8,445 nt of DNA, from positions 1 through 8,445 of the forward strand of contig CAYQME010000083.1 of NCBI GenBank assembly GCA_964418645.1, in the 5' to 3' direction. The notes beneath the pieces are model-generated. The model was not told the DNA's origin and ran no database searches. It saw only the letters and a program-made list of their open reading frames with translations. A program made the translations under genes and the position numbers. The first letter of the stretch is position 1. Every line of letters starts with the position of its first letter. Below, piece by piece: positions 1 to 6,985 of the stretch. Origin of the DNA: JAADHG01 sp964418645 (GTDB taxonomy: Bacteria > Bacteroidota > Bacteroidia > Flavobacteriales > Flavobacteriaceae).

Positions 1-1050
1 GCCTTTACTTTTTCTCAAGAGGCATACTATTCAAATGGCGTAAATAATGTTGATTTTAATCTCACAGGAATTGATTTAAAAAATGCTTTAGAAATTAAGA
101 TAAGTAACAATACTACAGCTCTACCTTATTCTAGTAGTAGTTTTGATACTTGGGATGCTTTAAAATTAACGGATGTAAATCCAGCAAACAGTAGCCAGGT
201 ACTTCTTATTTATGGTTGGGAAAATGGTACTGATGGTAGTGTAACAAACGATAGAGAGCGTGGAATAAATATGACCGGCGGAAACGTTGGTGATTGGAAC
301 AGAGAACATGTTTTTCCTAAATCTCTGGCAACACCCTCACTAACAACCGGAAGTCCTGGTCCAGGAACAGATATTCATAATTTACGTCCAGCCGATGTAC
401 AATGGAATGGTACTAGAGGAAGTTTGAAATTTGCTGATGGAACTGGTAATTCTGGCCCTAATGGTGGTAATTGGTATCCAGGTGATGAATGGAAAGGCGA
501 TGTGGCAAGAATGATAATGTATATGTATTTACGCTACGATGGCAATGGGTCTAGTGTTGCGGAAACACAATGTTTTCCTAATGTTGTAGGAGTTGGAAAT
601 GCTGTTGGCAATGATGCAAATATGATTGATTTATTTTTACAATGGAATGTTGATGATCCTATTTCGGATAATGAAAAACAACGGAATGCCGTTTCCGAAT
701 CAAGACAGGGAAACAGAAACCCATTTATTGATAATCCAGCTTTAGCAACAGTAATTTGGGGAGGAGCTCCTGCTGAAGACACCTGGGGGAATTTACTCTC
801 TACAAACCAAAGTGCAACAATAACATATAGTATGTATCCTAATCCTGTGAAAAATAATTTTGTTTATTTTTTATCTACGACTCAAGATTTAGATGTAATT
901 ATTTATAATGTGTTAGGAAAACAAGTTTTAGTCGAGAATATTACTCCTAATAAAGATTTTATTAATGTTTCAAATCTTAATAAAGGAATATACCTAGTAA
1001 AAATTAATTCTAGACAAGGGGTTTTAACTAAAAAATTAATTGTGCAATAG
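1..1050 (+). CDS. Secreted endonuclease I family nuclease with T9SS C-terminal sorting domain (5' end missing)
   Basis: The reading frame is open from base 1 to the TAG at 1048-1050, giving 349 visible codons. The true start lies upstream. The first visible residues, AFTFSQEAYYS, look like the end of a signal peptide with cleavage before the Gln, so probably only a dozen or so residues are missing; an internal ATG at 271 would cut into the domain and is not the start. The body matches the endonuclease I (EndA/Vvn) beta-beta-alpha-metal family. WNREHVFPKS contains the expected metal Glu and general-base His (visible codons 102-103). DIHNLRPADVQWNGTRG contains the expected metal-binding Asn (codon 136). 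QGNRNPFID is a further family motif. The last ~75 residues, from YSMYPNPV through GIYLVKI to KKLIVQ, are a type A T9SS sorting domain. The protein is therefore predicted to cross the outer membrane and be released or surface-anchored, cutting extracellular DNA or RNA for nutrients or biofilm turnover. The family is not strictly sequence specific. It is transcribed alone, with a terminator 8 bp after the stop. Confidence 0.93.
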   Translation, partial: AFTFSQEAYYSNGVNNVDFNLTGIDLKNALEIKISNNTTALPYSSSSFDTWDALKLTDVNPANSSQVLLIYGWENGTDGSVTNDRERGINMTGGNVGDWNREHVFPKSLATPSLTTGSPGPGTDIHNLRPADVQWNGTRGSLKFADGTGNSGPNGGNWYPGDEWKGDVARMIMYMYLRYDGNGSSVAETQCFPNVVGVGNAVGNDANMIDLFLQWNVDDPISDNEKQRNAVSESRQGNRNPFIDNPALATVIWGGAPAEDTWGNLLSTNQSATITYSMYPNPVKNNFVYFLSTTQDLDVIIYNVLGKQVLVENITPNKDFINVSNLNKGIYLVKINSRQGVLTKKLIVQ

Positions 1051-1058
1051 AAATTATT

Positions 1059-1084
1059 AAAGCGACTTTTAGAGTCGCTTTTTT
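1059..1084 (+). terminator. Rho-independent terminator of the nuclease gene
   Basis: A perfect 9-bp stem (AAAGCGACT at 1059-1067, AGTCGCTTT at 1073-1081) encloses a 5-base loop and runs into a T tract (1079-1084). It starts 8 bases after the nuclease stop codon and separates this gene from purL. Confidence 0.9.
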
Positions 1085-1153
1085 ATGTTTAAAACTCGTG
1101 AATAACTATAAAATTAACTCTGCTTTTTAAATAGTAATTACAAGTAAAAAAAT

Positions 1154-1161
1154 TAAATTTG
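1154..1161 (+). promoter_or_regulatory. Candidate -7 promoter element for purL
   Basis: TAAATTTG matches the Bacteroidota -7 consensus TAnnTTTG and lies 33 bases upstream of the purL ATG, behind the nuclease terminator. No TTG is found at the usual ~19-base spacing upstream (TAG occupies that place), so the -33 half is weak or absent. No riboswitch-like structure is evident in the short leader, and no Shine-Dalgarno sequence precedes the ATG, which is normal for this phylum. Confidence 0.4.
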
Positions 1162-1194
1162 CACTTTAATAAACAACAATCAAACTAAAACCTA

Positions 1195-4100
1195 ATGATT
1201 CATTTCTTTGGAAACGTAAACAGCAAAGTATTTGCTGTTCAAACAGCAGAAGAATTATCAACTGAAACCATCTCAAAACTTAACTGGCTTTTTGGTAATA
1301 AACCAAAAATAGAACAAGCATCGCTAGATGCTTTTTTTATTGGTCCCCGTGCAGCAATGATTACGCCCTGGAGTACCAATGCTGTTGAGATTACTCAAAA
1401 TATGGGTGTTATTGGTATTACCAGAATTGAAGAGTTTGAAGCTATTCCTGAAGATTTCAAAGATTTCGATCCTATGATTTCTGAAAAATATAATGGGTTA
1501 AATCAGGAATCATTCACCATTAATATTCAGCCTGAATCTATCATTCAAATTGAAGATATTTCAGCTTATAATGAACAAGAAGGATTAGCATTAAGCAATG
1601 AAGAAATAGAGTATTTAGAAAGTGTAAGTAAAAAAATTGGGAGACCATTAACCGACTCCGAAGTTTTTGGTTTTTCTCAAGTAAATTCTGAACATTGTCG
1701 TCATAAAATCTTTAATGGAACCTTTATAATTGATGGTGAAAAGAAGCCTTCATCATTATTTAAACTTATTAAGGAAACCTCAAAACAAAATCACAACGAC
1801 ATTGTTTCAGCTTACAAGGACAATGTTGCATTTATTAAAGGGCCCAAAGTAGAACAGTTTGCACCTAAACGCGCTGACATTCCTGATTTTTATACGACTG
1901 ACGAATTCGAATCTGTAATTTCGCTAAAAGCTGAAACACATAATTTTCCAACAACAGTAGAACCTTTCAATGGTGCCGCAACTGGTTCTGGTGGTGAAAT
2001 TCGTGATAGACTTGCAGGCGGAAAAGGCTCAATCCCATTAGCTGGAACAGCAGTTTACATGACCTCGTATTCAAGATTAGAAAAAGGAAAGCCTTGGGAG
2101 AATAGTATGAAAGAACGAGATTGGTTGTACCAAACTCCAATAGATATTTTAATAAAAGCAAGTAATGGTGCTTCAGATTTTGGCAACAAATTTGGGCTAC
2201 CTCTTATTTGTGGCTCAGTATTAACTTTTGAACACAATGAAAAAGACGTTTCGACTGCGCTCAACGTGACAGCTCGTAAACTTGGGTATGATAAAGTCAT
2301 CATGCAAGCAGGAGGTATTGGTTATGCAAAAGCAAATCAAGCATTAAAAAACAAACCACAAACTGGAGATAAAATAGTACTTCTTGGTGGCGATAATTAC
2401 CGAATTGGTATGGGAGGAGCTGCAGTTTCTTCGGCAGATACAGGCGAATTTTCATCAGGAATTGAATTGAATGCTGTACAACGTAGCAATCCAGAAATGC
2501 AAAAACGTGCAGCAAATGCTATTCGTGGAATGATAGAAAATAAAGAGAATTTTATTGTTTCTATTCACGATCATGGAGCTGGAGGTCATCTTAATTGCTT
2601 ATCTGAATTGGTAGAAGATACAGGTGGAAAAATTGATTTAGATAAACTTCCAATTGGTGATCCTACCCTTTCAGACAAGGAAATTATTGGAAATGAATCT
2701 CAAGAACGTATGGGATTGGTCATTTCAGAAGGACACATAGACACATTACAACGCATTGCAAAACGTGAGCGCTCGCCTATATACACAGTAGGTGCCGTTA
2801 CAGGAAACAACCGATTTACATTCGAATCTAAAACCAAAGGCAACAAACCTATGGATTTAGATTTAGAAGATATGTTTGGAAGTTCTCCAAAAACAATAAT
2901 GAACGATATCACTGTTAATAGACAGTATGCAAAAATCACATACAATTCAGAAGCGTTTTACGATTATCTAGACCAAGTATTACAACTGGAAGCTGTTGCG
3001 TGTAAAGATTGGCTCACCAATAAAGTAGATCGTTGCGTTGGCGGAAAAGTAGCAAAACAACAATGTGCAGGTCCTTTGCAATTACCGCTGAATAATGTTG
3101 GTGTTATGGCATTGGATTACAAAGGGAAAGAAGGTATTGCAACTTCTATTGGGAATTCACCAATTTCAGGATTGATTAGCCCTGTAGCAGGAAGTAGAAA
3201 TAGCATCATAGAAGCACTAACCAATATTATTTGGGCGCCTCTAAAAGATGGTTTACAAAGTGTATCGTTATCTGCCAACTGGATGTGGCCTTGTAAAAAT
3301 GAAGGCGAAGATGCTCGTTTATATGAAGCTGTACAAGCTGTTTCAGAATTTGCAATCAATTTAGGAATTAATGTTCCTACAGGAAAGGATTCGCTTTCTA
3401 TGAAGCAGAAATATCCTAACGAAGAGGTTATTGCTCCTGGAACAGTTATTATTTCGGCTGCTGGAAATTGTAATGATATTTCAAAAGTTATTGAGCCTGT
3501 TTTGCAGAAGAATAAAGGAGACATATATTACATAAATATCTCTCAAGACGAATTTAAACTTGGTGGAAGTTCGTTTGCTCAAATACTTAACAAAATAGGA
3601 AAAGAAGTACCAAACGTAAGAGATGCATTTTATGTAAAAACCGTTTTTAATACGATTCAAGAACTAATCAGAAATGAAAAAATTGTTGCAGGACACGATG
3701 TAGCTTCTGGTGGATTAATTACTACACTACTTGAAATGTGTTTTGCTGATGTTAACCTTGGAGCAGAACTCGATATAACTTCATTAAATAAAAAAGACTC
3801 ATTTAAAATCTTGTTTGCTGAAAATGCCGGGATCGTATTTCAAGCTTCTGATAATTCAATTGAAACTGTTTTAAAAGATGCAAATATTCAATTTTTTAAT
3901 ATAGGAAAAGTCACTGAAAGTAACACGCTAAGCGTGATTAATCAGGCGGAAGTCTTTACTATGACAGTATCTCGTTTGCGTGATGTTTGGTATAAAACCT
4001 CATTCCTACTCGACCAAAAACAGACTGATAATAATTTGGCTGAAGACAGATTTAAGAATTATAAAAATCAGCCTCTACAATATGCATTTCCAAAACATTT

Positions 4101-4947
4101 TACAGGAAATTTGCAAGACACTTTACAGTTGTCAGGTCGAGCGCAGGCGAGACCTTTTGACAACCTTTCGACTGCGCTCAAGGAGACAAAAATTAAACAA
4201 AAACCAAAAGCAGCCATTCTTCGTGAAAAAGGAAGTAATTCTGAACGTGAAATGGCAAATGCCATATATCTCGCTGGCTTTGATGTAAAAGATGTCCATA
4301 TGACAGACCTCATTTCAGGTCGTGAAACCTTAGAAGATATTCAATTTATTGGTGCGGTTGGAGGATTTAGTAATAGTGACGTTTTAGGTTCTGCAAAAGG
4401 TTGGGCAGGCGCTTTTAAATATAATGAAAAAGCAAATACTGCGCTTCAAAATTTCTTTAAACGTGAAGACACACTCTCTATAGGTATCTGTAACGGTTGT
4501 CAATTGTTTATGGAATTAGGTTTAATCAATCCTGAACATGACATTCATGGAAAATTAACCCATAACAATTCGCATAAACATGAAAGTGCATTTACTTCGG
4601 TAACTATTCAAGAGAATAATTCGGTTATGTTATCATCTTTGGCTGGGAGCACATTAGGTGTTTGGATTAGTCATGGCGAAGGGAAATTTGATTTACCATA
4701 TTCTGAAGAGAAGTATGACATAGTTGGAAAATATGGTTACTCTGAGTATCCTTCAAATCCAAATGACTCTGACTTTAATACAGCAATGTTATGTGACAAA
4801 ACAGGACGACATTTAGCAACGATGCCACATATTGAGCGCTCTACTTTTCAATGGAATTGGGCGCATTATCCTGAAGGTAGAAAAGATGAGGTTTCGCCTT
4901 GGCTAGAAGCATTTGTGAATGCCAGAAAATGGATTGAAAGCAGATAA
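1195..4947 (+). CDS. purL: Phosphoribosylformylglycinamidine synthase, single-chain large form (PurL)
   Basis: This cytosolic enzyme carries out the fourth step of de novo purine synthesis: FGAR + glutamine + ATP gives FGAM + glutamate + ADP + phosphate. The 1250 residues show the whole large-type architecture. There is an N-terminal domain (about 1-140), then a linker carrying QVNSEHCRHKIFNG (162-175). The first synthetase half has the AETHNFPT and TGSGGEIRD motifs (the latter 263-271) and DNYRIGMGG. A second, degenerate half has SANWMWP and PTGKDSLSMKQ. The glutaminase domain runs from about 1004 to the end, with nucleophile Cys1099 in GICNGCQL and His1212/Glu1214 in PHIER completing the triad, so it looks active. 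The start MIHFFGN fits the family's N-terminus as I recall it. The protein is about 30 residues longer than I expect for flavobacterial PurL. The excess matches two in-frame insertions encoded by a palindromic repeat, at residues ~351-360 and ~979-998. The second lies in the linker before the glutaminase domain. The gene has its own terminator and appears monocistronic. Confidence 0.97.
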   Translation: MIHFFGNVNSKVFAVQTAEELSTETISKLNWLFGNKPKIEQASLDAFFIGPRAAMITPWSTNAVEITQNMGVIGITRIEEFEAIPEDFKDFDPMISEKYNGLNQESFTINIQPESIIQIEDISAYNEQEGLALSNEEIEYLESVSKKIGRPLTDSEVFGFSQVNSEHCRHKIFNGTFIIDGEKKPSSLFKLIKETSKQNHNDIVSAYKDNVAFIKGPKVEQFAPKRADIPDFYTTDEFESVISLKAETHNFPTTVEPFNGAATGSGGEIRDRLAGGKGSIPLAGTAVYMTSYSRLEKGKPWENSMKERDWLYQTPIDILIKASNGASDFGNKFGLPLICGSVLTFEHNEKDVSTALNVTARKLGYDKVIMQAGGIGYAKANQALKNKPQTGDKIVLLGGDNYRIGMGGAAVSSADTGEFSSGIELNAVQRSNPEMQKRAANAIRGMIENKENFIVSIHDHGAGGHLNCLSELVEDTGGKIDLDKLPIGDPTLSDKEIIGNESQERMGLVISEGHIDTLQRIAKRERSPIYTVGAVTGNNRFTFESKTKGNKPMDLDLEDMFGSSPKTIMNDITVNRQYAKITYNSEAFYDYLDQVLQLEAVACKDWLTNKVDRCVGGKVAKQQCAGPLQLPLNNVGVMALDYKGKEGIATSIGNSPISGLISPVAGSRNSIIEALTNIIWAPLKDGLQSVSLSANWMWPCKNEGEDARLYEAVQAVSEFAINLGINVPTGKDSLSMKQKYPNEEVIAPGTVIISAAGNCNDISKVIEPVLQKNKGDIYYINISQDEFKLGGSSFAQILNKIGKEVPNVRDAFYVKTVFNTIQELIRNEKIVAGHDVASGGLITTLLEMCFADVNLGAELDITSLNKKDSFKILFAENAGIVFQASDNSIETVLKDANIQFFNIGKVTESNTLSVINQAEVFTMTVSRLRDVWYKTSFLLDQKQTDNNLAEDRFKNYKNQPLQYAFPKHFTGNLQDTLQLSGRAQARPFDNLSTALKETKIKQKPKAAILREKGSNSEREMANAIYLAGFDVKDVHMTDLISGRETLEDIQFIGAVGGFSNSDVLGSAKGWAGAFKYNEKANTALQNFFKREDTLSIGICNGCQLFMELGLINPEHDIHGKLTHNNSHKHESAFTSVTIQENNSVMLSSLAGSTLGVWISHGEGKFDLPYSEEKYDIVGKYGYSEYPSNPNDSDFNTAMLCDKTGRHLATMPHIERSTFQWNWAHYPEGRKDEVSPWLEAFVNARKWIESR
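2246..2271 (+). repeat. Solo palindromic repeat module inside purL (copy 1)
   Basis: This 26-bp module has the core TTTCGACTGCGCTCAA (2249-2264) with flanking arms ACGTT and AACGT that pair perfectly (5 bp), and it ends in GTGACA. It is 23/26 identical to the right module at 4163-4188 and is read in the same codon phase, giving DVSTALNVTA. In flavobacterial PurL as I recall it, the flanking FEH and ARKLGYDK segments are nearly adjacent, so this looks like an inserted segment of roughly nine residues. Confidence 0.75.
4130..4188 (+). repeat. Composite inverted pair of palindromic repeat modules inside purL (copies 2 and 3)
   Basis: Two 26-bp modules face each other across a 7-base spacer (TTTGACA). 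The left module (4130-4155) is in reverse orientation and its arms AGGTC/GACCT pair perfectly. The right module (4163-4188) is in forward orientation, with core TTTCGACTGCGCTCAA (4166-4181) and arms CCTT/AAGG. TTGTC (4129-4133) can also pair with GACAA (4159-4163), lengthening the left hairpin. The element is translated in frame as about 20 residues, from LSGRAQARPF to STALKET, in the linker just before the glutaminase domain. It is locally GC-rich in an AT-rich gene. The arrangement resembles paired REP elements. I recall closely similar sequences as dispersed intergenic repeats in flavobacterial genomes, but this was not searched. Confidence 0.8.
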
Positions 4948-4965
4948 ATAATATATCTGCTTTTT
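4937..4965 (+). terminator. Rho-independent terminator overlapping the purL stop codon
   Basis: A perfect 10-bp stem, AAAGCAGATA (4937-4946) with TATCTGCTTT (4954-4963), encloses a 7-base loop and continues into five T residues (4961-4965). The last purL sense codons and two bases of its TAA stop (4945-4947) are in the left arm. Confidence 0.85.
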
Positions 4966-4999
4966 ACTTAGTTAGTCTCATTCTGCTTTTACAAATCCA

Positions 5000-5030
5000 T
5001 TTGTTAAATCCTTGTATTTTATTTACTTTG
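5000..5030 (+). promoter_or_regulatory. Candidate Bacteroidota-type promoter for the acyl-CoA ligase gene
   Basis: TTTG at 5000-5003 is followed after exactly 19 bases by TTACTTTG (5023-5030), which matches the -7 consensus TAnnTTTG at all but one base. The TTG-N19-TAnnTTTG spacing is the one described for this phylum. The element lies 24 bases before the ligase ATG and downstream of the purL terminator. No copy of the palindrome seen upstream of marR is present here. Confidence 0.55.
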
Positions 5031-5054
5031 CAATATTAACAATTAGCAAAACTA

Positions 5055-6259
5055 ATGACTGAAATTACAAGATTATTCGACTTTCCATATTATCAATTCA
5101 AAACATATAATTTAGACAAAGCTTTAACTACCAAATATAATGGTGAATGGAAATCTACCTCAACTCAAGAATATATAAATAAATCCAATGCCATAAGTAG
5201 AGCACTAATAAAACTTGGTGTTGAAAAGGATAATAAAATTGCTGTAATTTCTTCAAACAACAGAACTGAATGGAACATCATGGATATTGGTATTTTACAA
5301 ATAGGTGCACAAAACATCCCTATTTATCCAACCATTAGTGCAGAAGACTACGAGTATGTTTTAAACCACAGTGAATCTTTTTATTGTTTTGTTTCAGATG
5401 AAGAAGTACTTCAAAAAGTATTAAATATAAAAGATAAAACACAATTAAAAGAAGTCTATTCATTTGATCAAATTGAAGGCTGTAAACATTATTCTGAATT
5501 GTTTGAATTAGGTAAAGATGAAAGTACTCAACCTGAAGTTGAATCTAGAAAAGACGCTGTAAAACCATCAGATTTGGCAACTATAATTTACACCTCTGGT
5601 ACTACCGGAAGACCAAAAGGTGTAATGCTTACTCATGATAATATTGTGAGTAATGTTTTAGCAAGTGAAAAACGAATTCCTTTAGACTCAGGTAGTGCAA
5701 GAGCCTTAAGTTTTCTTCCTGTTTGTCATATTTTTGAACGTATGATTTTGTATTTATACCAATATAGTGGTATGGAAATTTATTTTGCCGAATCTATTGA
5801 AAAAATTAGCGACAACCTAAAAGAAGTTAAACCAAATGTGATGACTGCAGTTCCTAGACTGTACGAAAAAATGTATGATGCTATTTATGCCAAAGGCAAA
5901 GAACTATCAGGAATTAAAAAAATGTTATTCTACTGGGCAATTAATGTAGGGTTACAATATGAACCTTATGGCGCTAATGGCTGGTGGTATGAAAAAAAAT
6001 TAAGTATAGCACGTAAATTAATATTTTCAAAGTGGCAAATAGGTTTTGGTGGGAATTTAAAAATAATGGTTTCAGGGAGCGCTGCTTTACAAACTAGACT
6101 TACAAGAGTATTTGCTGCTGCCGGATTACCAATTATGGAAGGTTATGGCTTAACGGAAACCTCTCCAGTAGTCTCTGTAAATGACCAACGCAATGGTGGA
6201 TTTAGAATTGGAACAGTAGGAAAAATTATTGATAAGGTCGAAGTTAAAATTGCCGAAGA
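5055..6259 (+). CDS. Long-chain fatty acid-CoA ligase (AMP-forming), C-terminus lost in an assembly gap
   Basis: The enzyme activates free fatty acids: fatty acid + ATP + CoA gives acyl-CoA + AMP + diphosphate, the entry step to beta-oxidation or lipid synthesis. It is probably cytosolic or peripheral to the inner membrane. The 401 complete codons before the gap cover most of the large N-terminal adenylating domain. The phosphate-binding motif YTSGTTGRPKG is at residues 179-189, LSFLPVCHIFER and TAVPRLYEK follow, and EGYGLTETSP (362-371) supplies the adenylate-binding motif with its conserved Glu. The sequence fits the long-chain (FAA1/FadD15-like) subgroup of about 590 residues, so roughly 190 residues are absent, including the hinge and the small C-terminal domain with the catalytic Lys. 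The loss is due to the run of N, not to a visible mutation. The frame that reads on past the N into YYACIIFC is not part of the protein. The ATG at 5055 starts the family-typical MTEITRLFDFPYYQ and has no Shine-Dalgarno sequence. Confidence 0.93.
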
Positions 6260-6359
6260 NNNNNNNNNNNNNNNNNNNNNNNNNNNNNNNNNNNNNNNNN
6301 NNNNNNNNNNNNNNNNNNNNNNNNNNNNNNNNNNNNNNNNNNNNNNNNNNNNNNNNNNN
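6260..6359. other. Assembly gap of 100 N
   Basis: Exactly 100 undetermined bases interrupt the ligase gene. One hundred N is the customary placeholder for a gap of unknown length. The missing ligase C-terminus alone needs about 570 bases and no ligase coding sequence is visible after the gap, so the true gap must be longer than shown. Confidence 0.97.
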
Positions 6360-6360
6360 T

Positions 6361-6376
6361 ACTATGCATGCATAAT
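6361..6376. promoter_or_regulatory. Operator-like palindrome 1 upstream of marR
   Basis: ACTATGCATGCATAAT contains the perfect 12-bp palindrome TATGCATGCATA and differs from the second copy at 6389-6404 in two bases (14/16 identical). It lies directly next to the assembly gap. It is probably a binding site for the MarR protein encoded just downstream; this is inferred from symmetry, duplication and position. Confidence 0.65.
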
Positions 6377-6388
6377 TTTTTGTTAATT

Positions 6389-6404
6389 ACTATGCACGCA
6401 TAGT
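6389..6404. promoter_or_regulatory. Operator-like palindrome 2 upstream of marR
   Basis: ACTATGCACGCATAGT has 7-bp arms around a 2-base centre, and the arms extend to 8 bp when the flanking T and A are counted. It starts 28 bases after copy 1 and ends 37 bases before the marR ATG. It lies immediately upstream of two -7-like motifs, about where the -33 element would be, so a bound repressor would exclude RNA polymerase. Confidence 0.75.
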
Positions 6405-6405
6405 A

Positions 6406-6421
6406 TATTTTTGTATATTTG
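6406..6421 (+). promoter_or_regulatory. Candidate -7 elements of the marR promoter
   Basis: Two adjacent 8-mers, TATTTTTG (6406-6413) and TATATTTG (6414-6421), both fit TAnnTTTG. The second would put its -33 region inside operator 2. The first has a TTG 23 bases upstream (6380-6382), between the two operators. Which one is used cannot be decided from sequence. The marR ATG follows 20 bases after the second. Confidence 0.5.
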
Positions 6422-6441
6422 AACTCCATATTCTCAATCCT

Positions 6442-6906
6442 ATGAAAGATAAAACAATAGACTATGTGCTTCGTACTACTTGGTTAGCAGTAAACAAAAT
6501 GTATAATGAAGAAGCTTCAAAGTTTGAGAGCACAATGGCTACAGGATTTACACTTCTAAATATAGATCCTGAAGAGGGAACTCCTTCAACGGCATTGGGT
6601 CCAAAAATGGGAATGGAAGCCACAAGTTTATCACGTATCTTAAAAACTATGGAAGAACGTGGTTTAATAGAACGTAAACCAAATCCTGAAGATGGTCGTG
6701 GTGTTTTAATTCATCTCACAGAGTTTGGTAAAGAAAAAAGAGAATACTCTCGTGAACGTGTTTTAACATTTAATGAAACCGTTAGGAAAAATATTTCTGA
6801 AGAAAAAATAAGCCATTTTTATGAAGTTGCAGAAATGATTAATGAATTGATTTCAAACAAAAGAATATATAATCAAAAAGAAATATCTAATTCAAAATTT
6901 GATTAA
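6442..6906 (+). CDS. MarR-family winged-helix transcriptional regulator
   Basis: This 154-residue protein has the size and layout of a MarR dimeric repressor. It has an N-terminal helical part (1-45), then a winged helix-turn-helix: helix region TPSTALGPKMGM (47-58), recognition helix around EATSLSRILKTMEERG (59-74), and a wing with the family's DxR signature (Asp84, Arg86 in PEDGRG) leading to HLTEFGKE. A C-terminal dimerisation helix region follows (about 100-140), and the last dozen residues are polar and probably disordered. It sits between an acyl-CoA ligase and a beta-oxidation dehydrogenase, with a duplicated palindrome covering its promoter. It most likely represses itself and the downstream gene, with a fatty acid or acyl-CoA as ligand. 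Family and fold are visible; target and ligand are inferred. The ATG at 6442 is the first in frame after the operator region and has no Shine-Dalgarno sequence. Confidence 0.92.
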   Translation: MKDKTIDYVLRTTWLAVNKMYNEEASKFESTMATGFTLLNIDPEEGTPSTALGPKMGMEATSLSRILKTMEERGLIERKPNPEDGRGVLIHLTEFGKEKREYSRERVLTFNETVRKNISEEKISHFYEVAEMINELISNKRIYNQKEISNSKFD

Positions 6907-6918
6907 AATAAATAGACA

Positions 6919-6953
6919 GTTTTTTAGATATTGTTTTTTGACCTCTAAAAAAC
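6919..6953. repeat. Inverted repeat in the marR to dehydrogenase intergenic region
   Basis: GTTTTTTAGA (6919-6928) and TCTAAAAAAC (6944-6953) form a perfect but A/T-rich 10-bp stem with a 15-base loop. No T tract follows the right arm, so it is not a standard terminator for the + strand. It could be an mRNA processing or stabilising hairpin within a marR-dehydrogenase transcript, or chance in AT-rich DNA. The 79-base intergenic region shows no convincing promoter and no copy of the marR operator. Confidence 0.4.
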
Positions 6954-6985
6954 AACCGTAACAAAAAGAAACATTTTAAAATAAA

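Noticed and set aside
2771..2776. AGCGCT-type palindromic hexamer in purL (also near 4835), suggestive of more repeat modules.
   Set aside because: Both encode conserved ERS residues (RERSP, HIERS) and lack the module flanks.
3117..3524. 135-codon antisense ORF within purL.
   Set aside because: It lies wholly inside a well-supported gene, has no recognisable domain, and is typical of shadow frames in AT-rich coding DNA. The other antisense frames in purL, and the + frame at 3980-4288, were rejected for the same reason.
3924..3936. Short palindrome CACGCTAAGCGTG inside purL.
   Set aside because: A 6-bp arm palindrome with no sequence relation to the repeat modules and no second copy; expected occasionally by chance in 3.7 kb.
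4438..4449. ACTGCGCT followed by TCAA, resembling the purL repeat core, again encoding TAL.
   Set aside because: Only an 8-base match with no pairing arms and no TGACA end, and the NTALQNFF segment looks like ordinary family sequence in the glutaminase domain.
1..4947. Possible functional link between the secreted nuclease and purL (nucleotide scavenging versus synthesis).
   Set aside because: Each gene has its own terminator and there is no shared regulatory motif; adjacency alone is not evidence.
6907..6985. Possible separate promoter for the dehydrogenase gene.
   Set aside because: T-rich runs are present but no TAnnTTTG with a spaced TTG was found, and no operator copy; co-transcription with marR is the simpler reading.
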